Assembly (NCBI GenBank): GCA_934351255.1
Contig: CAKRJH010000001.1
Span: 186,001 to 250,000 of the forward strand
DNA: 64,000 bases
Direction: 5' to 3'
Source: an uncultured Lachnospiraceae bacterium
GTDB taxonomy: Bacteria > Bacillota > Clostridia > Lachnospirales > Lachnospiraceae
Every line of letters starts with the position of its first letter. Position 1 is the first letter of the stretch. Below are positions 8,915-18,060 of the stretch, in pieces. The translations under genes were made by a program, and so were the position numbers. The notes under the pieces are model-generated. The model saw only the letters and a program-made list of their open reading frames with translations. It was not told where the DNA came from and made no database searches.

Positions 8915-9723
8915 TTATTTTAATGAATGAATCAGGGCAATTGGGAAATAGATTGCGTTCATTATCAAATTTGCTTGCACTTGGTATTGAGACAAATCAA
9001 ACGATTTGGTGCCCGGTTGTTCCTGATGAACTAAAAAAATATATTAATATGCGGACACAAACAAAGAAAATTCCGACAATTCGTTTTTCATATTCTAAAA
9101 TGATGTCTCTAGTAATAAAGTGTATTTCTAAAGTCGGTTTTTGGAAAAATAGTCCTCCTGCGATACATAAACTTAATATCTATGCGGATTGGATATCTTT
9201 TGCAAAACCAGAACTTACATACAAGTATTACGATGTTTTGGCTGAGTATTTTGGCTTTCGCAAAGAATTTATTGAACATTGTATTGAATTTTTACCCAGA
9301 AAAGAAAATGAGCACGAAATACGCGTTGCTGTACATTTACGAAGAAAAGACTATAAATATTGGAATGGCGGTAAATATTACTATGAAAATTCTGTATTTA
9401 TAAATCAAATGGTATCAATTTACCAGGAAAATCACAATGTTCAATTTCTGATTTTTACAAATGATAAAATAGACCAACAAGCCTTTTTGAGGCAAGGGTT
9501 TCCTGTTCATTTTATGCATGGCTCCGCTTTTGAAGATTTGTGCACAATGTCGATGTGTGATTACATTTTTGGACCACCTAGTACATATTCTGCATGGGCA
9601 GGCTACATTGGAAACAAGCAATGTGCTTGGTTAAGAAATAAATCATATGTGTACAAGCTCAATGAATTCCAAAGAGTGCCAGAATCTATGAAGAATACAA
9701 AACAGTTTTGGGAATTGGACTAA
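8911..9723 (+). CDS. Putative fucosyltransferase-like glycosyltransferase (GT11-like)
   Basis: A 270-residue protein with the layout of alpha-1,2-fucosyltransferase-like GT-B enzymes. There is an N-terminal glycine loop (SGQLGNRLRSLSN), a central HxRR-type motif (VAVHLRRKDY, about residues 140-149) that in fucosyltransferases contacts GDP-fucose, and a C-terminal DYIFGPPSTYSAWAGYIGNK block with the Ser/Thr-Trp pattern typical of the fold. The link to fucose is an inference, strengthened by the complete GDP-fucose locus at 32.8-42.5 kb. Other GDP-sugar transferases with this fold cannot be excluded. It overlaps the polymerase gene by 4 bp, so the two are probably made together. Confidence 0.6.
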   Translation: MIILMNESGQLGNRLRSLSNLLALGIETNQTIWCPVVPDELKKYINMRTQTKKIPTIRFSYSKMMSLVIKCISKVGFWKNSPPAIHKLNIYADWISFAKPELTYKYYDVLAEYFGFRKEFIEHCIEFLPRKENEHEIRVAVHLRRKDYKYWNGGKYYYENSVFINQMVSIYQENHNVQFLIFTNDKIDQQAFLRQGFPVHFMHGSAFEDLCTMSMCDYIFGPPSTYSAWAGYIGNKQCAWLRNKSYVYKLNEFQRVPESMKNTKQFWELD

Positions 9724-9941
9724 TATTTAACGCTGAATATGCAGACTATTGCTATATTTTATCTGGAGGTGTATATTAGGAGAACATAGATAATAAATGT
9801 TATTCACCTTGTTATCGGTTTTGAGTTAGGTGTTGATTTAGTGATTATTAGAAAATATTGAACTTAATGATTATTACTAATAAGATTTTTGTTAATAGAC
9901 AATTGAGAATGTAGAATTTTTGAAAGGAGAGGTAATTCTTA
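9724..9941 (+). promoter_or_regulatory. Intergenic gap with a possible promoter before the Gtf3-like gene
   Basis: This 218-bp AT-rich gap is the largest within the capsule cluster. A TTGTTA (9889-9894), 17-bp spacer and TAGAAT (9912-9917) arrangement could be a sigma-A promoter. The implied transcript would start only about 18 bases before GTG 9942, right at the GAAAGGAGAGGT ribosome-binding site, so it is a weak call. No gene or repeat was seen in the rest. Confidence 0.3.
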
Positions 9942-10979
9942 GTGAATAAATATATTTTTGAAGAGAAAATAGGAATTACATATAATGCATCATCAAAGGC
10001 TAGAGAAGACGTGAATTTATTTGCTAAAAACTACAGGGATAAAAATGGTAATGCTTATATTGTAATTGGTGGAAATGATAAAAGTAATGTAAAAACAACG
10101 TTTGGAAAGATATTGTGTGGAATAAAAGCCATTCTTTCACTTTTGAAATTAAAAAGAAACGATATCTTGTTTGTTCAAAGTTCCTTTAAGATTTTACGGA
10201 AAATAGATATGATAAAAAAATTTATTGGATTTCGTACTATTTATTTAGTTCATGATTTAGATGCATTACGAGATTCATACACAAGTGATTCAAAAGTGAG
10301 TGCAATGATACAGGAATTAGAAAAACAAGATATTGTTATATTGCATAATGATAAAATGATTGAAGAGTTGCATTCTCGTGGATGTAAAACACAAATGATA
10401 AATTTAGGAATATTTGACTATTATCTTGAGTCTGTTCCGCCTATTACCTATCCCAAAAAATCTCGTATGGATTTGTGCTTTGCGGGGAATTTATCACCAA
10501 AGAAAACGGGATTTTTATATGCCTTGGATCAACAAACTAATAGTTTTAATGTTAATGTTTATGGAAAGAAAGAAGAGGAGTTTCAGAAAATTTCTTATAA
10601 AGGGTGTTATAAGCCAGAAGAGCTTCCAGAAAAATTAGAAGGGGATTTTGGACTAATATGGGAGGGAAATCAATTTACATATAACGAAGATGAACATCCT
10701 TATATTATGTTTAATAATCCTCATAAAGCATCGCTGTATATTGTTGCTGGCTTGCCAATTATTGTTTGGGAAAAAGCAGCCATTGCTGATTTAGTTATTG
10801 AAAGAGGGATTGGAATAACTATATCCGATGTTGTCGATATTGAGGAGAAACTCTCTCAAATATCAAGTGATGATTATCTTAATATGAAAAGAAACTTGGA
10901 AATTTTTAGAAAGACACTCATTGCCGGCGAGCATGTTCATAAAGCAATAAGAAGTGCAGAAGAAATACTTAACGTGTAG
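9942..10979 (+). CDS. Gtf3/galactofuranosyltransferase-like glycosyltransferase
   Basis: A 345-residue GT-B enzyme resembling the Gtf3/GftB group, which includes glucosyl- and beta-1,6-galactofuranosyltransferases. Visible segments are DILFVQSSFKILRKIDMIKK, TIYLVHDLDALRD, VILHNDKMIEEL, LCFAGNLSPKK, and a C-terminal GLIWEGN, NNPHKASLYIVAGLPIIVWE donor-binding block typical of this family. UDP-galactopyranose mutase at 14957 would supply UDP-Galf if this enzyme, or the GT2 enzyme, is a Galf transferase; that is an inference. The start GTG 9942 has a strong GAAAGGAGAGGT upstream. The next gene begins 10 bp after its stop. Confidence 0.75.
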   Translation: MNKYIFEEKIGITYNASSKAREDVNLFAKNYRDKNGNAYIVIGGNDKSNVKTTFGKILCGIKAILSLLKLKRNDILFVQSSFKILRKIDMIKKFIGFRTIYLVHDLDALRDSYTSDSKVSAMIQELEKQDIVILHNDKMIEELHSRGCKTQMINLGIFDYYLESVPPITYPKKSRMDLCFAGNLSPKKTGFLYALDQQTNSFNVNVYGKKEEEFQKISYKGCYKPEELPEKLEGDFGLIWEGNQFTYNEDEHPYIMFNNPHKASLYIVAGLPIIVWEKAAIADLVIERGIGITISDVVDIEEKLSQISSDDYLNMKRNLEIFRKTLIAGEHVHKAIRSAEEILNV

Positions 10980-10989
10980 AAAGGGAAAT

Positions 10990-12156
10990 ATGAGAAAAGT
11001 ATTTGTTGTAAGTTGGTTTCAATCAGAAAACTATGGAACATGTTTACAAGCGTATGCTACTAACTATATTCTTAAAAAAAATGGTTTTGATGTTTGCTTC
11101 TTAAATAGAAGAAAGTATTATTCTATAAAGGGAATTCATTTCTTAGTGAAGAAAATTCTAGTACTTTTGAAAGGAAAGGTTTGGCGAAAGAAGCATTTTA
11201 AATATGGTCGATATGAAGAAGCATATTCCAATAAGATAAAAAAAATTCAGACGTTAGTTAGTAAAACATATACGACGCGAAATATTGGGAGCAGAAGGGA
11301 ACTATTTGAAATTGATAATTACACCGATTGTTACCTTGTTGGAAGTGATCAAATGTGGAATCCGTGGATGCTTAGCCCACACTATTTGCTTGATTTTGTA
11401 CCGAAAAAGAGTGTGAAACCAAAGTGTTCTTATGCGACAAGTTTTGGTGTAGATAATATTCCCGCGAACAAAAAAATGATATATAGAAAATACTTGTCGG
11501 AATTTACCTCTATTTCGGTTAGGGAGCCGAGAGCTGTGGAAATAATCGAGGAACTTTGTGGAAGAAAATCGAAAGAAGTACTTGATCCAACTTTATTAAT
11601 GACAAGTGAAGAATGGAGAAAGTTTTCTTTTCAATCCGATATTATTCGCGAGCATAATCTTAATGAATTTGTACTATGTTATTTTATTGGGGCTCGGGAA
11701 TTTAATCATCTTGATACAGTCAAATGGATTGCGAATGAAATAAATGCAAAAGTGGTTTTAATTCCTATGAAGGAATCAGATTATCAAATAGATGATCCGG
11801 AAATTATGGTAATCGCAGATGCATGTCCTTATGACTTCATTTCATTGATAGATAAAACCAAATTGGTATGTACTGATTCATTTCATGCGGTTGTCTTCTC
11901 TTTTTTGCTGGAAACTCCATTCTATGATTTTCCACGCTTTAAAAGGGGAGATAAGTATTCTCAGGAGTCAAGATTGCAGAATATAATAAGAAAATTTGCA
12001 CTTGAGGATTCCTTTTGGAATGAAAACGTTACAAGAGAAGAAATTTATTCTCATTTGAAAGTAGATTATAGCTTAGGGTATCAAAGACTTCAGAAAGAAA
12101 GAAAAAATTGTATTAAGTATTTAGTAGATATGATTAATAACAAGGTAGTTAAGTGA
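10990..12156 (+). CDS. Polysaccharide pyruvyl transferase family protein
   Basis: Proteins of this family (CsaB/WcaK-like) transfer pyruvate from phosphoenolpyruvate to a sugar as a ketal, adding negative charge to polysaccharides. The 388-residue product starts VFVVSWFQSENYGTCLQAYA, the conserved N-terminal block, and contains VGSDQMWNPW, SYATSFGV, SVREPRA, DPTLLM and a C-terminal LVCTDSFHAVVFSFLLETPF motif with the conserved Asp-Ser-Phe-His. ATG 10990 is preferred because AAGGG precedes it and the family block starts there; an in-frame ATG at 10954 lies inside the previous gene. It is paired with the Fe-S protein downstream, a common arrangement in capsule clusters. Confidence 0.86.
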   Translation: MRKVFVVSWFQSENYGTCLQAYATNYILKKNGFDVCFLNRRKYYSIKGIHFLVKKILVLLKGKVWRKKHFKYGRYEEAYSNKIKKIQTLVSKTYTTRNIGSRRELFEIDNYTDCYLVGSDQMWNPWMLSPHYLLDFVPKKSVKPKCSYATSFGVDNIPANKKMIYRKYLSEFTSISVREPRAVEIIEELCGRKSKEVLDPTLLMTSEEWRKFSFQSDIIREHNLNEFVLCYFIGAREFNHLDTVKWIANEINAKVVLIPMKESDYQIDDPEIMVIADACPYDFISLIDKTKLVCTDSFHAVVFSFLLETPFYDFPRFKRGDKYSQESRLQNIIRKFALEDSFWNENVTREEIYSHLKVDYSLGYQRLQKERKNCIKYLVDMINNKVVK

Positions 12157-12222
12157 AAATGTTGATAGGTGAGATATTTTCAAAATATTATTAAGGCATT
12201 TAAATATTGTTGAGGATTATAT

Positions 12223-13401
12223 ATGAAAAAAATAGCAAATCAAGCGGAGTGCAATGGCTGTGAAGCATGTCAGGCCATCTGTCCCCAAAAAGCTATACAG
12301 ATGGTTCGGAATAAGGAGGGGTTCTTTTATCCGCGCATTAATGAGAAACAATGTACAAATTGCGGATTATGCGGAAAAGTTTGCCCCGTACAACTAGGTA
12401 AACCTGTAAGGAATGTAAAATATAATGATACAAGGGCATATGGTGGATACTTGAAGGATGGACAAAAATTATTGAAGTCGGCTTCGGGAGGTATTTGTAC
12501 GGCATTATCAGAATTTATTGAAAAAGAAGGCGGCATTGTATATGGTGTTGTCTTTTCTGATGATTACAGAAGGGTGTTCTATACATCGACAGATAGTACT
12601 TGTATTGATAAGATGAAAGGATCAAAATATGTAACAGCACAAAAAAACGGTATCTATGCAGATGTGAAAGAACAATTAAAGGTAGGAAGATTGGTTTTAT
12701 TTATTGGACTTCCGTGTGAGATTGCAGCATTATACAGTTATTTGAAATGCGAGTATGATAATCTTTTAACATGCGAGTTGATTTGTGCAGGCTCATCAAG
12801 TTATAATCTTCTTGATGAGCAATTAGATTGGATTGAAAAAAACAAAGGTGGCAAAGTTAACAAATTTAGTTTTAGAAGCAAAAAATACGGGTGGGTTCCC
12901 TACACAATATTTGCTCAAACGGTTAGAAACAAGTATGCAAAAATGTTTGATGAAACAATCTTTGGTGTGGGCATGAAATACGCCAAGAGAGAAGCTTGTT
13001 TTAACTGCCGTATAAAGGGAAATTTCAGAGTGGCAGACTATACAGTTGGTGATTTTTGGAATATTGATAAAAAAGAGGATTATTACAATGAAATGGGAGT
13101 ATCTGTGATTTTTTGCAGGACTGAAAAGGCTGAGCGTTATCTTAAAAGGTTAGATGCTTTCTTTTTTGAAGCGGTTACACCTGAGAAAGCAATGAATGGA
13201 AACCTTCAGCAGCTTACCTATCCAACAGGGGTTCCGCGAGAAAGAGAAGAATATTTGCAGAAGCTGAACAGAGATGGTGGGTATGAGGCATATATAGCAT
13301 TTAAGCCAAGGGAAACTTTGAAGATAAAAATTAGAAACCATTTACCAGCACCGATTTATCTTTGGCTAAAGAGAATAAATAAGAAAAGAAAAAAAGGATG
13401 A
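12223..13401 (+). CDS. Coenzyme F420 hydrogenase/dehydrogenase beta-subunit-like Fe-S protein
   Basis: A 392-residue protein with two 4Fe-4S clusters at the N-terminus (Cys 10, 13, 16, 20 and Cys 44, 47, 50, 54) followed by FrhB/FdhB-type N- and C-terminal domains (KSASGGICTALSEFIE, GLPCEIAALYSYL, CFNCRIKGNFRVADYTVGDFW). The family handles electrons, with flavin or F420 in well-studied members. Clostridia of this kind are not known to depend on F420, so flavin is more likely. It often sits beside polysaccharide pyruvyltransferases in capsule clusters, as here, but its task in polysaccharide synthesis is not established. A reduction or flavin-dependent step on a sugar is a guess. The flippase follows after 4 bp. 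Confidence 0.85.
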   Translation: MKKIANQAECNGCEACQAICPQKAIQMVRNKEGFFYPRINEKQCTNCGLCGKVCPVQLGKPVRNVKYNDTRAYGGYLKDGQKLLKSASGGICTALSEFIEKEGGIVYGVVFSDDYRRVFYTSTDSTCIDKMKGSKYVTAQKNGIYADVKEQLKVGRLVLFIGLPCEIAALYSYLKCEYDNLLTCELICAGSSSYNLLDEQLDWIEKNKGGKVNKFSFRSKKYGWVPYTIFAQTVRNKYAKMFDETIFGVGMKYAKREACFNCRIKGNFRVADYTVGDFWNIDKKEDYYNEMGVSVIFCRTEKAERYLKRLDAFFFEAVTPEKAMNGNLQQLTYPTGVPREREEYLQKLNRDGGYEAYIAFKPRETLKIKIRNHLPAPIYLWLKRINKKRKKG

Positions 13402-13405
13402 TACA

Positions 13406-14938
13406 ATGAAAATTGATGTAAGGCGAAATACAATACTCGGTGCAGTGACAGGAATTGTCAACAAGTTGGTAGTTACTTTTCTGCCATTTGTTATGAGAAC
13501 AATAATGATTCATTTTATGGGTACACAGTATCTAGGATTGTCATCATTGTTTTCATCAATTCTAAACATGTTAAGTTTGGCAGAGTTGGGATTTGGAAGT
13601 GCGTTGGTTTTCAGTATGTATAAACCAATTGCAGAAAATGATGAAAAAAAAATATGTGCATTATTAAATTTATATAGAATGATATATAGAATTATTGGCG
13701 CAATTATTCTAGTCGTTGGAATCGCAATATCTCCATTTGTTAATCAATTTATTAATGGAGACGTACCTCGTGATATCAATGCGCAAGTATTGTATTTTAT
13801 TTATTTGTTTAATACTGTAGTTTCATATTTTTTATTTGCATATAAAAATTCGTTACTTGCTGCTTTTCAGCGAAATGATATATCCAGTAATGTTAGCACG
13901 ATATTGACTGGAATTGAATATAGCATCCAAATTATACTTGTAATTCAATTTAGAAATTATTATTGCTATGCAGTAGTTTTTCCGATTTTTACGATTATTG
14001 GAAACTTAGTTAGGGCAGCTATAGTACAAAGGAGGTATCCGCAGTACATATGTCAAGGATTTATAACAAAAGACCAGAAGAAGGATATATTTAGAAAGAC
14101 GTTGGCCTTGGCAAGTCACAAGATTGGAAATACAGTTTCGACATCATTAGATAGCTTGGTTGTGTCATCTTTTTTGGGTCTTAGCAGTGTTGCCATTTTT
14201 GACAACTATAATTATATTGTAATGACCATAATGGCGATGTTGTGGATTGTTTATTCGTCAATGACGGCTGGTATTGGAAACAGAATGAATTTGTACTCTA
14301 TTGAGGATAATTATAGTGAATTTATAGCACTAACAGGTTTTAATAATTTTGTGATGTGCTGGGCAACAGGTTGCATGTTGCTTCTATACCAACCTTTTAT
14401 GGAATTGTGGGTTGGAAAGGAGAACATGCTTGGAATATCATCAGTATTGGTCTTTTCCATTTATTTTTATGTGTATCAATCCAGAAAAGTGGTTTTGGTC
14501 TATAAAGATGCTGCAGGTTTATGGAGGGAGGATCAGTTAAAACCACTTGTTGGGGCAGGTGTGAATCTCATACTTAATATTACATTTGTGCGGAGTGTCG
14601 GAATTAACGGTGTTATTATTTCATCAATTATCAGTTTCTTGTTTATAGAGATTCCATGGGAAAGTCTAACCCTATATAAATATTATTTTGGAAAGAGCAT
14701 CATTGAATATGTGAAAATCCAATTGGGAGCATTTCTAAAAGCAGTTCCCTGTTGGATTGTTCTGGAAATTATTTGCATCATTGCACCTCAAAACGGCATT
14801 GAATGTCTGGTGGTTAGAGGAATAATATGTACGATATTGCCACTACCATATTTGTGGTTGATTTATAGAAAGGACAATGCATTTATAAATCTAATGACGA
14901 GGATAATCCCTCAGAGGATTCTCAAATATATTAAATAG
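13406..14938 (+). CDS. Polysaccharide flippase (Wzx-like, MOP superfamily)
   Basis: A 510-residue membrane protein with 12-14 hydrophobic segments, beginning TILGAVTGIVNKLVVTFLPF and MGTQYLGLSSLFSSILNMLS, typical of lipopolysaccharide-biosynthesis flippases. It would move the lipid-linked repeat unit from the cytoplasmic to the outer face of the membrane for the polymerase at 7613. The basic segment between helices and the DNYNYIVMTIMAMLW region in the middle fit the family. Its start lies 4 bp after the Fe-S protein gene. The transported glycan cannot be predicted from this sequence alone. Confidence 0.87.
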   Translation: MKIDVRRNTILGAVTGIVNKLVVTFLPFVMRTIMIHFMGTQYLGLSSLFSSILNMLSLAELGFGSALVFSMYKPIAENDEKKICALLNLYRMIYRIIGAIILVVGIAISPFVNQFINGDVPRDINAQVLYFIYLFNTVVSYFLFAYKNSLLAAFQRNDISSNVSTILTGIEYSIQIILVIQFRNYYCYAVVFPIFTIIGNLVRAAIVQRRYPQYICQGFITKDQKKDIFRKTLALASHKIGNTVSTSLDSLVVSSFLGLSSVAIFDNYNYIVMTIMAMLWIVYSSMTAGIGNRMNLYSIEDNYSEFIALTGFNNFVMCWATGCMLLLYQPFMELWVGKENMLGISSVLVFSIYFYVYQSRKVVLVYKDAAGLWREDQLKPLVGAGVNLILNITFVRSVGINGVIISSIISFLFIEIPWESLTLYKYYFGKSIIEYVKIQLGAFLKAVPCWIVLEIICIIAPQNGIECLVVRGIICTILPLPYLWLIYRKDNAFINLMTRIIPQRILKYIK

Positions 14939-14956
14939 AAATGAGGAACATTTTAA

Positions 14957-16075
14957 ATGTATGATTACTTAATAGTTGGCTCCGGTCTTTATGGAGCTGT
15001 GTTTGCCCATGAAGCAAAAGCACATGGGAAATCTGTTCTAGTGGTAGATAAACGCCCGAACATAGCGGGCAATATTTACACAGAAAACATTGAGGGAATC
15101 AATGTCCACAGGTATGGTGCACACATTTTCCATACCAACAACAAAAGAGTTTGGAATTACATTACGCAGTTTGTGGAGTTCAATCGTTTTACAAACGCTC
15201 CTGTTGCCAATTACAAGGGCGAACTTTACTCACTCCCATTTAATATGTATACATTTAATAAGATGTGGGGAGTTGTGACTCCGGAAGAAGCTGCGGCCAA
15301 GATCGAAGAACAACGCAAAGAAATTATTGGTGAACCCAGAAACTTGGAGGAGCAGGCTATCTCTCTGGTAGGTCGAGATATCTATGAGAAGCTTATTAAG
15401 GGATACACTGAAAAGCAGTGGGGACGTGAATGCAAGGATCTTCCTGCTTTCATTATCAAGCGTTTACCCGTCAGACTGACGTTTGACAACAATTATTTCA
15501 ATGCACTTTATCAGGGCATCCCCATTGGTGGTTATACCAAGATGATTGCCAATTTGTTGGATGGCATTGAGGTTCGCCTAAATACTGATTATCTGGAGAA
15601 CAGGGAAGGCTTGGATAAGTTGGCTCATAAAGTTGTCTATACTGGACCCATTGATGCTTACTTTGACTACAAATTGGGTGCACTGGAATATCGATCTGTT
15701 CGATTTGAAAATGAACTGTTGGATATACCCAACTTCCAAGGAAATGCAGCAGTCAATTATACCGATAGTGAGACAACATGCACCCGAATCATTGAGCATA
15801 AGTGGTTTGAATTTGGTATGGATGAAAATGGAAATGATCTTCCAAAGACTATTATTAGTCGAGAGTATTCTTCAGAGTGGAAGCCGGGAGATGAACCGTA
15901 TTACCCTGTCAATGATGAAAAAAATGGAAGACTGTATGAGGAATATAAGAAGCTGGCTGATGAGGAAGTAAAGGTGACTTTCGGAGGACGTCTTGGAGAG
16001 TATAAGTACTATGATATGGATCAGATCATTGCGGCGGCATTGGATTTGTGCGATAAAGAATTCTTAAAGGAATGA
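14957..16075 (+). CDS. glf: UDP-galactopyranose mutase
   Basis: The flavoenzyme that interconverts UDP-galactopyranose and UDP-galactofuranose, giving the donor for galactofuranose residues. The 372-residue length is normal. The N-terminal FAD-binding fold reads YLIVGSGLYGAVFAHEA, then VVDKRPNIAGNIYTE. The substrate region has HRYGAHIFHTNN, KGYTEKQWGR and RLPVRLTFDNNYF, and the C-terminus has FGGRLGEYKYYDMDQII. Codon use is less AT-rich than in the genes just upstream, so it may have a different origin. It closes the polysaccharide cluster, and the degraded IS21 element begins shortly after. Confidence 0.95.
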   Translation: MYDYLIVGSGLYGAVFAHEAKAHGKSVLVVDKRPNIAGNIYTENIEGINVHRYGAHIFHTNNKRVWNYITQFVEFNRFTNAPVANYKGELYSLPFNMYTFNKMWGVVTPEEAAAKIEEQRKEIIGEPRNLEEQAISLVGRDIYEKLIKGYTEKQWGRECKDLPAFIIKRLPVRLTFDNNYFNALYQGIPIGGYTKMIANLLDGIEVRLNTDYLENREGLDKLAHKVVYTGPIDAYFDYKLGALEYRSVRFENELLDIPNFQGNAAVNYTDSETTCTRIIEHKWFEFGMDENGNDLPKTIISREYSSEWKPGDEPYYPVNDEKNGRLYEEYKKLADEEVKVTFGGRLGEYKYYDMDQIIAAALDLCDKEFLKE

Positions 16076-16431
16076 TGGTGTATAAGTATCGCTGACAGCT
16101 TATTTTCAAGAATTTTATAATATATTCAAGTGGTGAATATTATGGTGCGGCAGAGCCACTAGTCTGGTGTAGTTGGGGATATATATACGGACTAGCGGAG
16201 CTATCTCATTTGTTTCTTAAATTATCTTGCCGTTGATGAATCCAAGCCGTATACTTCTTTCGAAGAGAGGTCTTTAGAGGGACACTTTCAATATTGATTT
16301 TATACATGCGATGTATCATTATTGGAGTAAAAGGGATCGGATCGCTGTATTCGACAACTATAAAGTGAACTATGTGCTGAATTGATTCTGAGCCGCCTAG
16401 CGATGGCCAGAAAGTAAGCTATGTGATGTTG
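16076..16431. other. Non-coding gap between glf and IS21 remnant
   Basis: About 360 bp with no credible gene. It contains an imperfect inverted repeat: AGAGCCACTAGTCTG at about 16151 and CGGACTAGCGGAGCT at about 16188, arms of about 15 bp around a 20-bp loop. This could form a stem-loop after glf or be part of a mobile-element end. No T-run follows, so it is not called a terminator. Confidence 0.35.
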
Positions 16432-16533
16432 AACAGGTAGCTTGTCACGTGCAATACGGTTAAGGATTGCATCTGCCAGAGGGCTGGCGTTTCCTCCAAG
16501 CTGATTGAATATTACAGTGCGGTAACACCGCAA
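16432..16533 (-). pseudogene. istB fragment, second copy
   Basis: The minus strand encodes NQLGGNASPLADAILNRIAR, almost the same as DQLGGDASPLADAIIDRIAH in the adjacent istB pseudogene. This is the conserved C-terminal segment of IS21 IstB helper ATPases. Only this segment is recognisable. The copy is diverged from its neighbour rather than identical, so it could come from an older duplication or from a second IS21 insertion. Confidence 0.7.
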
Positions 16534-16590
16534 ATCCGGCAGGCGGGAAAACGCCAGTCCGAACTTCCGGAAACCAATTATTATGCGATT

Positions 16591-17122
16591 TTACTCGCGT
16601 AACGCTTTGTCCAATCCATAGACTACCCGCATTGAGATGTCATGCTCTGCATCAATACATATGATGTTGACATGGTAGCTGTCATGAGCAATACGGTCAA
16701 TGATCGCATCTGCCAGAGGACTGGCGTCTCCGCCAAGCTGGTCGTACCATTCTTCAAAACCATACTGAGAGCAAAAGATCGTGGAGGATTTCTTATGTCT
16801 TCGATGCAGAAGCTCAAAAATGTCTTTTTGTTCGACTTCTGTTGGTTTCAGCAGAAGTCATTCATCATGAATGAGGACCAGAGGGTTGGCGTATTTAGCC
16901 ATGACCTTTCGATAGGTACCATCTGCCCTTGCCATTTCCAGATCAATAAGTAGATCCGGAAGACGGACATATCTGGTATTGTAATTAATATTGCTTGTAG
17001 GCTTCCATGCCAAAGGCGCAGGCCATGTATGTTTTTCAGCATCTTGTGGAAAATGAAACCTCCTTGAATTTCAGATCGTTCATCTGGCTGAGAAAAGCAT
17101 TTGCCATGGCTGTCAGGCTCAT
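16591..17122 (-). pseudogene. istB: istB pseudogene (IS21 helper ATPase)
   Basis: Remnant of the ATP-binding helper protein of an IS21-family element. Starting at ATG 17120-17122 on the minus strand it reads SLTAMANAFLSQMNDLKFKE, then after a frameshift YVRLPDLLIDLEMARADGTY, VMAKYANPLVLIHDEW (Walker B area) and SSTIFCSQYGFEEWYDQLGG, ending at a stop at 16591-16593. About 177 codons remain compared with about 250 in intact IstB, and the Walker A region is lost, so an internal deletion plus frameshifts have destroyed it. Confidence 0.8.
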
Positions 17123-18060
17123 TTCTTTGTCAGCTTCAGAATTCCCATGCAGCTTCAATAGGTCTGGTGTTACACTCCTTTAGAGGTAAATATTGCATTG
17201 ACTGCAGTATAGGTGCTGGTGCCAATCAATTCAGTCCACTTACGGAATCGGTCTACGTTCCATTCAAGATACTTTTGATGATTCTCCGGCTATGCTCCGT
17301 GATAGTGCTGTGTGGTCCGAGAAGTCCTTTCAAACGACGATGGGAGTAATAAGGTTATGGTTATAAAAGACCTAGATGGTAGTGTCCGTTATCTTTATAT
17401 CAAACTTTTTTATGTATTCATATGGAATTGAGCATAGCCTTCTGTCCACAGATATGTGATAATTCATGCTTCACGAACTACTAATGTTCGTGGAGATACC
17501 TGTGAATGGGGGCTGTTTTACAGTCACTCAGTTCAAATGGGGGGAGCGGGCAGCGGGCAGCGGCGACAGCAGGGGCTTTTCTTCTTCGAGGAACAGGCTC
17601 AGCCGGCTGCTCTCTTTCTTTTGAAAGAGTTTTCGATTAAACTGGTTAAGTTTATCGTGTATTGCATGGTTAAGTTCATTCAATGAGAAGAACTGTTTAT
17701 TGCGGAGTGCAACAGTGATCCTTGTTGAGATATTTTTGATAGTACCCTCTGTATTTTGTTTGTCTTTTGGTGGGCTGACACGTGCCGGGATGATTTCTCA
17801 GGTATCGGGATCGATGATTGGCAGGATCTCCTTCCCAGTCAACTTCGACCTGTCGCCGGGGTTGCTATTGATATGTATCGTTGCACGATGTTTCTGCTCC
17901 TCCTGTTGAATATGATAGTAATTGAGAATACATGAGAGGCTCGTCGCCGTTTGTGCGGCATTACTCCGTGCATTCTGTCCATATGAGCTTCTTGATGGCA
18001 CCTTTACGGAGCAGCTCTTTGCAAATGTAAATGTAGTTAGGCATTCGTTGATTGATTTTT
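17119..18060 (-). pseudogene. istA: istA pseudogene (IS21 transposase)
   Basis: Remnant of an IS21-family transposase. Minus-strand segments in several frames match IstA in order: MPNYIYICKELLRKGAIKKL, then YHIQQEEQKHRATIHINSNP and ILPIIDPDT, then ELNHAIHDKLNQFNRKLFQK, NYHISVDRRLCSIPYEYIKK, and finally NHQKYLEWNVDRFRKWTELI and SCMGILKLTKK with the stop at 17119-17121. The N-terminal helix-turn-helix region is absent, and many stops and frameshifts interrupt the rest. It cannot make a working transposase. Confidence 0.8.

Larger units (their letters stand above)
16432..18060 (-). mobile_element. Degraded IS21-family insertion element (istA and istB remnants)
   Basis: The minus strand of this region can be read, with frameshifts and stops, as the two proteins of an IS21-family element in the usual order istA then istB. 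The classic overlapping stop/start survives: the istA TGA (17119-17121) overlaps the istB ATG (17120-17122). A second copy of an istB segment lies downstream at 16432-16533. The N-terminal part of istA and clean terminal repeats were not found, so the element is dead. It separates the polysaccharide cluster from the AT-rich accessory island. Confidence 0.8.
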
